From positions 147,001 through 211,000 of the forward strand of contig JAKOGI010000818.1 in NCBI GenBank assembly GCA_029747015.1: DNA of 64,000 nt. The letters run 5' to 3'. The translations under genes and the position numbers were made by a program. This DNA comes from Carnegiea gigantea (lineage: Eukaryota; Streptophyta; Magnoliopsida; Caryophyllales; Cactaceae). Within the stretch, counting starts at the first letter, position 1. Each line of letters begins with the position of its first letter. Positions 56,392 to 64,000 of this stretch are shown piece by piece. Below the pieces are notes generated by a model. The model saw only the letters and a program-made list of their open reading frames with translations, was not told the DNA's origin and did no database searches.

Positions 56392-57530
56392 TCACAGGAG
56401 CTTATTAAACACCTGAGCATGTAACTCAGATGAATTAAAGTAAGAGCACACAATGAATCTAGTAATTATAGTAAGTGCTCTCCTGAACTTATTAAATGCC
56501 TCGAAAAAATCAGTAGAATAATGAAATGCAATAGTCAACATAATTTTTCCAGGCAGGTCTTCTAGGTATAGGCTATAAGGATCAAGGAATGGGTTATACC
56601 CTCTAAAGGTACCTGAGGACTCATAACAGTCAATCTCATTCCCCTCAAGCACAGCATGAGAATCAATAAGTGACATATTGCAACACCCAGGGGAAATAGA
56701 GAGTAATGAACATGAAGGAAAAGCATGGAAAATATCGAGGGAATCAGAGGATACAAGGCTAATGAGATTAGAACTAGGTGAAATTGTAACCACAACATTC
56801 ATACATGACCTCCCTACGAGAGTCTCATCAAGATCATGCACTTCAATAAAAATATCTCCAAACTCACAACGCATGTCACCCTTATCAACACTAGTATCAA
56901 TACAAAATGTCCCACATACCTCAAACTTCATCAACTAAGCTAAAGGGAAAGGTGGATTAGGAAAGGTCATGATAAACGCAATGCTTTCCTCAACGACGCT
57001 AGGTAGGGATGGAGTAACAAGGTGTAAAGTGCTCAAGGAAGGGTTAAGTATTTCCTCTACTCTGGACTATAGATTAAGAAAAGACGCACCATCATCAGAT
57101 GAATAAACCTCAAGTTTAGGGGAACTAAATGTGAGATCGGTCTCATGTGATAGGTCACACTCCCGCATACAATTACAAACTCAATTTTTTGCTCATTCAT
57201 TGTCTATATCATTCTGGAAAGGCCAGTAAAAACATCAACATAAATATGATAAGGATAAGAATTACGGTCATGGCTAGAACAATGGCAAATCTCACACACA
57301 GAAGGGGCATAACTAGGGATGTAGCGGGATGGCGTGTAAGAATTAGCACAATCAATCTCAAATTCATAAGTCTCCAGAGCCAACCAATTAAGCAAATCCT
57401 AAGCTTCATCTATATTTCTAATGTAAAAATCCCAATTATCCAAAAGAGTACAAGTCACACAATTCATACCCTCATAGACTATATTCAAAATTTGCATTTC
57501 TTCAAGAAAGAATCACGATGAACAAGAAAC
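56392..57530 (-). pseudogene. N2 gag-like gene, degraded
   Basis: Minus strand, several frames. The N-terminal part (57204-57530) shows MNCVTCTLLDNWDFYIRNID, then WLALETYEFEIDCANSYTPS and CEICHCSSHDRNSYPYH, a knuckle with the last Cys changed to Tyr. The C-terminal part (56392-56934) shows SCMNVVVTISPSSNLISLVS, FRGYNPFLDPYSLYLEDLPG and TIAFHYSTDFFEAFNKFRRA. It is homologous to the N1 and N3 genes. Stops and shifts near 56940-57200 separate the parts. Confidence 0.75.
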
Positions 57531-57721
57531 GTATGTAATCTATTATAATATCTCTAAAATAATTCATGCTCATACTGAGAAAAGTGGGAAATTGGCATTT
57601 TTTCAGATTTTTATTTTTTCAATTCTTTTGATTTTTTTTTCCAATAAAAGTCTACTCTCAAATACTCAAGTGAGCTTCAATGTTGAAAAGCAACAACTTC
57701 CCAGCAACAGCGCCAAAAACT

Positions 57722-59059
57722 TGTTGAGTAAAATTATCGCAAGTTCACGATGTAGCTATAACTAGCAGCCACAAGTATACGTCATATCTACATGGAGTTG
57801 TGTTTTCAAACACCAAAGCTAATTCAAACATATCAATCTAGATAAATCAAAAAGGTGATGGGAAGAGGAACTAAACAACTAAGGCAAATAAAAAGGAGTT
57901 TAGTTATAATTAAACCTACGATTAGCCAACTAATCAAGTCAAATCCTACCTTTCGAAGTTATGCTGGCATTCAAAGATGAACGATTACCCCATCAAAGCT
58001 CACCCAAGCCATCTTTTAAGGGTTGAGGGCTAGTTTAATTGTTCTAACAACCTGTTTTCATAGGCTAGCCCAATTAAACTACAAGAGTAGCAACCCTAGA
58101 CCTAGTTAGAATTCAGACTATTGCCCAAAAACTACAAACGGTAGCTATCCTTTCTACCCACGCTAGACAATGAACCACACCTTTCAGCAGAATCTAATTG
58201 CCCAAAAACATGGATGAAAACTCTTTCAAGCATTTCAACGAACACTTGGTGGGCATGAGAGAAAACTCTAAATCCAAGGATAAATAAGCAGATTAAGGCT
58301 TAAACGAGATCAATTTCCCATCTCAATGGCTAAAAAAATACAAATTTAATTACAAATAATAAATTAAAAATACAAGGGATAACAATGAACCATCAAAATA
58401 GTAAACAAATTGAAAAGCATGAAATTAAAGAGAGAAAGATGAGAGGAACATAGTCTTGTAGCGAAATCCATAATCTTATATATGGTATACGCTAATCTAG
58501 CCTAAGTTGTTTTCCTCTAATGGCGGTTTTAGTGCCTAATAGAAACTCTAAAAACAGCTGAAGGACTGGTCCCCAAGATAGTCCATAAGATCATTAAGTA
58601 AAGTCCGAAATCTACTTAAACAATCCAAAAAATTAGGAAGATGCACGATCGTGCATCGACGGACGGGTTCCCGTTCACTGCCATGCATGATAGTACACTA
58701 CAGCACGACTTCCATGCACAGCTTTGAGAAACCGGGTCTTCATTGCATGATTTCGGCACGATTATGCTACAGTGCACGACCAACCATGCATTTTCCTAGG
58801 CTCCTCAGTCTTGCTTTTCTGACCCTCAGAACTTCATTGAACCTCTCTTCCTCCTTAAAACTCATCCTCATGGCCTTCCCTTCTATTAGAACTAGTCATT
58901 TTCTCATCAGAAACTCCTGAATACAAGCAAAACCACTTATAAAACACAATTTGAACCGAATGAGCAAATTTAACCCTTTCTTATCAAGAACCCACATAAA
59001 ACTAGTAGGAAAAAGGAATCAAATAAAGGCTAAACTGGGGTCAAAATAGAGGTTTATCA
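57722..59059 (-). repeat. Array LTR 2, shared by N2 and N3
   Basis: A 1338-bp LTR. On its left the decayed primer site of N2 (CAGCAACAGCGCCAAAAAC at 57702-57720); on its right the polypurine tract of N3 begins at once (59060). It holds a perfect 18-bp palindrome GATGCACGATCGTGCATC (58640-58657) in its GC-rich block. Confidence 0.9.
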
Positions 59060-60358
59060 ACTCCACCACACCTAGCTTTTGCTCGTCCTCGAACAAAATA
59101 AAGAAAGACTAACCTATGAACCTAACTCACTATCGTAGGAATCACGGTCATATTTAGCGTATGCAATAAGATCATTAAACCCCTTGGTTCCCCCAAGTGG
59201 ACAAGTGATGTCTCGTGAGGGTTTGCGAAAGATATACCCATAAAATCTTAAAAAAGAAAAATAAAAAGAGAAAGAGAAAGAAAATAGAAAATCTTTCTGG
59301 GTTTACAAACAAAACACAAATATATAGAAGAGAGATGAATGCAGACATTCTAAGCAACCAATCACCCTTGTAAGAAAGATATTAGCTGGCATATAGATAG
59401 GATATACACATCAAGACTCCCAATCCCCATAAATGACATCAAAGTATCAACTTTCACCCACAGTATATCAATACTTTGAATCCGTCCTAGTGCTTGGTGC
59501 GTAAGTGCATCATCATTTTAGGACTTATGCTTACAAGAGTCCAACTCAATCCCACTTGACTAGCCAAAACTACCTTATTAAATTACCAACTTGGAAAACA
59601 AGCTTTCTCAGTAGTAGTATTACCTCAAAGGTTGGCACTCAGTAGCACATGCCTCTAAGGGATACTTATCATTTCCGACTCTGATACTATTTTTATCTCT
59701 TTTTTTTATTTTGCTAAAGAGAAAACAAAAGTGATTATGTACATAAACAACTGGGCGAGTCAATCATGGAAGATTAGGACCCTAAGATAATGATGAAATA
59801 TAAATAAAGACTAGATTGTGCAGCTACAACGAACTATTGAGGTTAAAATTAGGGCCTAGAATGACACTCTTAGGACAAATATCTATCATACACATCATAC
59901 TTGTATACATGTTAACAGTCAAAGTACAAGGAATCAAAACTAATCAAAATAATACAAAACTCCCCAAAGCAACTAAAAATATCAGAATCTTTAGTTTTTT
60001 TCCAAAAATGTTTTCTCTTGTGTTTTTCGCTTTCAAAAGCTTGAAGCATGGATGCTCCTCACCCACATCTAGATCGCAAAATGTCCTCATTGGGAGTTAA
60101 TGAGTCACCACACCAATAAAACACGTGTATATGAAACAAACCCACAATGATAAATGTACAAAAATATGGGACAAACTAGAAAAAGGAAAAAGATTTATTC
60201 AAAACAAAAACAAAGAAAGAGAAAAGAGTGAACAAATTTGATAGGTTAGGTGCTACGTGCACCTAAACAACTACCTCCGTAAGACGATGCTACGGAAGGG
60301 CATTAGCCACTTCTCCCCATCTCAAGATCCAAGCCCCCAATTCAGACACCATCAAAAC
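59060..60358 (-). other. N3 3' non-coding region
   Basis: Purine tract AGGTGTGGTGGAGT (minus strand) abuts the LTR, with the 9-bp AGGA-loop hairpin at 59077-59098, identical in stem to N1. The internal copy of the module is at about 60058-60091, with a four-pair hairpin AATG-TCCT-CATT (60080-60091). Shared blocks near 59120-59180 and 59625-59675. No gene is seen. Confidence 0.7.
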
Positions 60359-61490
60359 TCAAAGGAGCTTATCAAACACTTGAGTGTGCAACTCAGATGA
60401 ATGGAAGCAAGAGCACACAATGAATCTAGGAATGATAGTAAATGGCCTCCTAAACTTATCAAATGCCTCGAAAAAATCAGTAGAATAATTAAATGCAATA
60501 GTCAACAAGATTTTTCTGAGCAGGTCCTCCAAGTACAAACTACAAGGATCAAGGGAGGTGTCATACCCTCTAAAGGTACCTGAGGATTCAAAACAGTCAA
60601 CCTCATTCCCCTCAAGCACAACATAAGAATCAATAAACGATAGATTGCAACACTCAGGGGAAGGGGAGGGTATTGAACATGGAGGAAAAGCAAAGACAAT
60701 ATCAGGGGATCGGAGGATACAAGGTCAACAAGATTAGAACTAGGTGAAACTGTAACCATAACATCCATACATGAACTCCCCATGAGAGTGACATGGAGAT
60801 CATGCAACTCAATAAAAGCATGTCCAAACTCATAACTTATGTCATCTTTATCAACATTAGGATCAACACAAAATGTCCCACCTATCTCAAACTTCATCAA
60901 CTGAGCTAAAGGGAAAGGTGGATTAGGAAAGCTCATGATAGATGCAATGCTGTCCTCAACGGTGCCAGGTAGGGATGGAGCAACAAGGTGCAAAGTAGTC
61001 AAGGAAGGGTCAATACTTCCTCTACTCAGGACTGCAGATTAAGAAAAGATGCACCATCATCACATGAATGAACATCAAGTTTAGGAGAACTAAATGTGAG
61101 ATTGGTCTCATGTGATAGGTCACACTCCCGCGTACAATTAGCAAACTCAATTTTTTGCTCATTCATTGTTTATATCATTCTGGAAAGCCCAGTAAAAATA
61201 TCAACAGAAATATAATAAGGACGAGAATTACTATCATGGTTAGAACAATGGCAAATCTTACACACAAGACGGGCATAATTAGGGATGTAGGGGGATGGCG
61301 TGTAAGAATTAGCACAATCAATTTCAAATTCATAAGTCTCCTGAGCCAACCATTTAAGCAAATCCTAAGCTTCATCAATATTTCTAGCGCAAAAATCCCA
61401 ATTATCCAAAAGAGTACAAGTCACACAATTCATACCCTCATAGACTATATTCAAAATTTATATTTCTTTAAGAAAGAATCACGATGAGCA
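60359..61490 (-). pseudogene. N3 gag-like gene, degraded
   Basis: Minus strand. 61170-61361 shows WLAQETYEFEIDCANSYTPS and a knuckle relic CKICHCSNHDSNSRPYY with the last Cys changed to Arg. 60502-61002 shows PFPLAQLMKFEIGGTFCVD and SCMDVMVTVSPSSNLVDLVS, then shifts frame near 60710. 60359-60619 shows FRGYDTSLDPCSLYLEDL and TIAFNYSTDFFEAFDKFRR. It is the same gene as in N1 and N2, and has no enzymatic motif. Confidence 0.75.
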
Positions 61491-61677
61491 AGAAAAGCAT
61501 GTAATCTATCATAATATCTCCAAAATAATTCATGCTCATACTAAGAAAAGTGGAAAATTGGCATTTTTTCAAATTTTTATTTGTCCAATTCTTTTTTTTT
61601 TCCAATAAAAGTCTACAATACTCTAGTGAGCTTCAATATCGAAAAGCAACAACTTTCCAGCAACAGCACTAAAAACT

Positions 61678-63009
61678 TGTTGAGTAAAACTATCGCAAGT
61701 GCACGATGTAACTGTAACTAGCAGCTGACAAGTATACGTCATACCTACATGGAGTTGTGTTTTCAAGCACCAAAGCTAACTCAAACGTATCAATCTAGAT
61801 AAATCAAAAAGGTGATGGGAAGAGGAACTAAACTACTAAGACAAATAAAAAGAATTTTGATTATAATTAAACCTAAGATTAACCAACTAATCGAGTCAAA
61901 TCCTAACGTTTTCAAGTTATGCTGGTATTCAAAGATGATCGATTATACCATTAAAGCTCACCCAAGCCATCTTTCAAGGGTTAAGGGCTAGTTTAATTAT
62001 TCTAACCACCTGTTTTCATAGGCTAGCCCAATTAAACTACAAGAGTAGCAATCCTAGACCTAGTTAGGATTCAGACTATTGCCCAAAAACTACAAACGGT
62101 AGCTATCCTCTCCACCCACATTAGACAATGAACCACACCTTTTAGCAGAATCCAATTGCCTAAAACATGGATGAAAACGATTTCAAACATTTCAATGAAC
62201 ACCTAGTAGGCATGAGAGAAAACTCTAAATCCAAGTATAAACAAGCAGGTCAAGGCTTAAACGAAATCAATTTCCCATCTCAATGGCTAAACACAACCAA
62301 AGAATGCAAATTTAATTACAAATAATAAATTAAAAATACAAGCATAACAACGAACCATCGAAATAGTAAACAAATTAAAAAGCATGAAATTAAAGGGAGA
62401 AAGATGAGAAGAACTTAGTCTTGTAGCAAAATCCACAATCTTATATATGGTATACACTACCCTAGCCTATGTTATTTTCCTTTAATGGCTGTTTTGGTGC
62501 CTAATAGAAACTCTAAAAACAGCTGAAGGACTGGTCCCCAGGATAGTCTATAAGATCCTCAAGTAAAGTCCGAAATCTGCTTAAATAATGTGAAAATTAG
62601 GAAGATGCACGACCGTGCATCGACGGACGGGGATCGATACCACAGCACGACTAACCATACACAGCTTCGAGAAACCGGGTCTTCACTGCATGATTTCGGC
62701 ACGGTTGTGCCATAGTGCATGACCATCCATGCATTTTCGTAGGCCCTTCAGTCTTGCTTTTCTGACTCTTGGAACTTCATTGAACCTCTCTTCCTCCTTG
62801 AAACTCATGCTCATGGCCTTCCCTTCTATTAGAACTAGTGATTTCTATACTTCTCATCAGAAACTCCTAAATATAAGCAAAACCACTTATAAAACGTAAT
62901 ATGGATCAAATGAGCAAATTTGACCCTTTCCCATCAAGAACCCACATAAAACTAAAGGGAAAAAGAAATCAAATAAGGGCTAAACTGGGATCAAAATAGA
63001 GGTTTATCA
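61678..63009 (-). repeat. Array LTR 3, shared by N3 and N4
   Basis: A 1332-bp LTR, closest to LTR 2. The N3 primer site on its left is decayed (CAGCAACAGCACTAAAAAC). The palindrome reads GATGCACGACCGTGCATC (62604-62621), one step from the perfect form in LTR 2. N4's polypurine tract follows at 63010. Confidence 0.9.
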
Positions 63010-63285
63010 ACTCCACCACACCTAGCTTTTGGTCATCCTAGAATAAAATAAAGAAAGACTTAGCTACGGACCTAGCTCACTTTCGTAGGAATCAAGGTTA
63101 TATTTAGTGCATGCAATAACACTACTAAAGCCCCTCGTGAGGGTTTGCGAAAGATATACCTACAAAATATTGAAGAAGAAAAATAAAAAGAGAAAGAGAA
63201 AGAAAATAGAAAATCTTTCCGCGTCTACAAACAAAATACAAATATATACAAGGGAGATGAATGCACACATTCTAAGCAACCAAAT
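63010..63285 (-). mobile_element. N4: start of a third array unit (3' end only)
   Basis: It carries the polypurine tract, a decayed hairpin (TTTTGGTCA-TCCT-AGAATAAAA) and the shared block near 63075-63115 of the N family. It is cut at CAAAT (63281-63285) by a copia LTR. Confidence 0.8.
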
Positions 63286-64000
63286 TGTTAGAATTGAGAG
63301 TACACTAACACAAGAGGAGGGGTGAATTGTGTTGGCAAATTTTCGCAGTTTCTGGGAACAGGCTTGGGCCTTGTTTGGACAGACTGTTTGTAACGTGCAC
63401 AGAAAGTGTAAAACAGCGAAAATAAGTAAAAAGTGAGAACACAAGATTTTTACGTGGAAACACCTCGAGCCCAACCGAGGCGAAAACCACGACCTACCCC
63501 AGTAGGATTTTCACACACTTCTACTATACGGGCTAAACACGTTACAAAGGTAACCTTCTCTGTTACAATTGCAACACACGTAACTGTCTATCCTTAGACT
63601 AGTTACACACCACGTCCTAATCTCCCAGACTTGGATACACTCACGTAATCGTCTCCCCAAGACGAATTACACACGTCCAAAGCCTCCCTAGGCTTGGACA
63701 CACTCAACTCTCACTTTGATGAAAGAAGAGAATAAAAACACCTTACTTTTGTGCTTCTAACTAAGCGAATGTAAGGTATAATTTTTGCTCCTAGTATGCC
63801 AAGGAAGATGACTCAATTTTCACACACACTTTGAAGGTTTTTCTGAAAATATGATTTGCAAGTTAAATCCTTAGAAAAACCGTGTAAAAACTTTCTCAAA
63901 AATATTTATGAAATCGTGTGCAAAGCCGTGTATAAAACCGTGTGTGTATATCTCAATGTGGGGGTGGAGAAGCTTCTTAAATAGTAGAGGGCAGCAAGAT
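63286..64000 (-). repeat. Second SIRE-like copia: LTR running off the window
   Basis: It starts TGTTAGAATTGAGAGTACAC on the plus strand, which is the reverse complement of an LTR end like that of the 5787-16789 copia (shared features: CACAATTCACCCC / TTGTG block and ACGTGGAAA-ACC block). It would be the 3' LTR end of a minus-strand element whose body lies beyond 64000. It is a different subfamily from the first copia: similarity is clear only in patches. The short frames here are not genes. Confidence 0.78.

Larger units (their letters stand above)
52084..56504. repeat. 4.4-kb tandem duplication, unit 2
   Basis: Second unit: G1 gag part (52084-53700), leader, 5' LTR (54248-56242), CAAAA (56243-56247) and N2 flank to 56504. 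From there N2 continues without interruption, matching N3 at the same place (AAATGCCTCGAAAAAATC). The units differ by scattered substitutions and small indels, for example a shortened stretch near 53134 compared with 48700-48730. Confidence 0.92.
37975..63285 (-). mobile_element. N2-N3-N4: head-to-tail array of non-autonomous gypsy-type elements sharing LTRs
   Basis: Three LTRs of one family (37975-39306, 57722-59059 and 61678-63009) alternate with three internal regions: N2 at 39307-40509 plus 56248-57721, N3 at 59060-61677, and N4 from 63010. The middle and right LTRs each have a primer-site end on one side and a polypurine-tract end on the other, with no target duplication between units. 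The units therefore share LTRs rather than being separate insertions. Internal regions are about 2.6-2.7 kb and carry only the gag-like gene also seen in N1. The left edge follows CAACG (37970-37974). The right end of the array is outside the window or beyond the copia insertion at 63286. Confidence 0.85.

Noticed and set aside
1..64000. A host single-copy gene or an operon-like gene cluster
   Set aside because: All frames with recognisable motifs belong to transposable elements. I found no exon series with plant splice sites joined to a non-transposon protein family.

Overview
The window reads as a gene-poor, repeat-packed stretch of a plant nuclear genome, most likely a eudicot and plausibly pericentromeric. 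I base this on Ty3/gypsy elements of the Athila type with tRNA-Asp primer sites, a Ty1/copia element of the SIRE/Maximus type with an extra 3' coding region, a hAT transposase relic, AT-rich base composition and the absence of any intact non-transposon gene. I see no ordinary cellular gene, rRNA or tRNA gene, and no CRISPR array or bacterial feature. Names used below (Athila-1, N1 to N4, G1) are labels for this window only.

Left half (1-30948) is a four-deep nest. An old, minus-strand copia element (left arm 240-594; right arm 30053-30947, with reverse transcriptase, a gag N-terminus joined directly to it, a primer site and a 5' LTR) was split by Athila-1 (600-30052, minus strand). Athila-1's own left LTR was split by N1 (1482-18410, minus strand), a non-autonomous gypsy-type element with one gag-like reading frame. 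N1 was in turn split by a SIRE-like copia (5787-16789, plus strand) with 1503-bp LTRs that differ at about 18 positions. Target duplications can be read for the three inner insertions: CAATT, AAAAC and, with one mismatch, AGCCT/AACCT.

Middle (31417-37974): a 4598-bp solitary LTR (31422-36019, TSD TCAAG) with Tekay/Del-like termini sits in one copy of a locally duplicated sequence. The second copy still shows the empty site (36252-36256). It is followed by a broken hAT transposase on the minus strand.

Right half (37975-64000): N2, N3 and N4 form a head-to-tail array of non-autonomous elements that share LTRs (LTR-internal-LTR-internal-LTR-internal). N2 carries G1, an Athila-like gypsy element with gag, protease, RT, RNase H and integrase remnants. 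A 4.4-kb piece of G1 (part of gag, the leader, the 5' LTR and N2 flank) is tandemly duplicated (47648-52083 and 52084-56504), so G1 shows three LTRs. A minus-strand SIRE-like copia LTR begins at 63286 and runs off the window.

No element here looks able to move by itself: each coding region has stops, frameshifts or missing parts. The most interesting unexplained signal is non-coding. Every gypsy-type element has a short hairpin with an AGGA/GGGA loop just before its polypurine tract, and a second hairpin-plus-purine-tract module 1 to 1.8 kb upstream. Their LTRs also carry a GC-rich cluster of CACGG-CCGTG palindromes 240-420 nt from the LTR 5' end.
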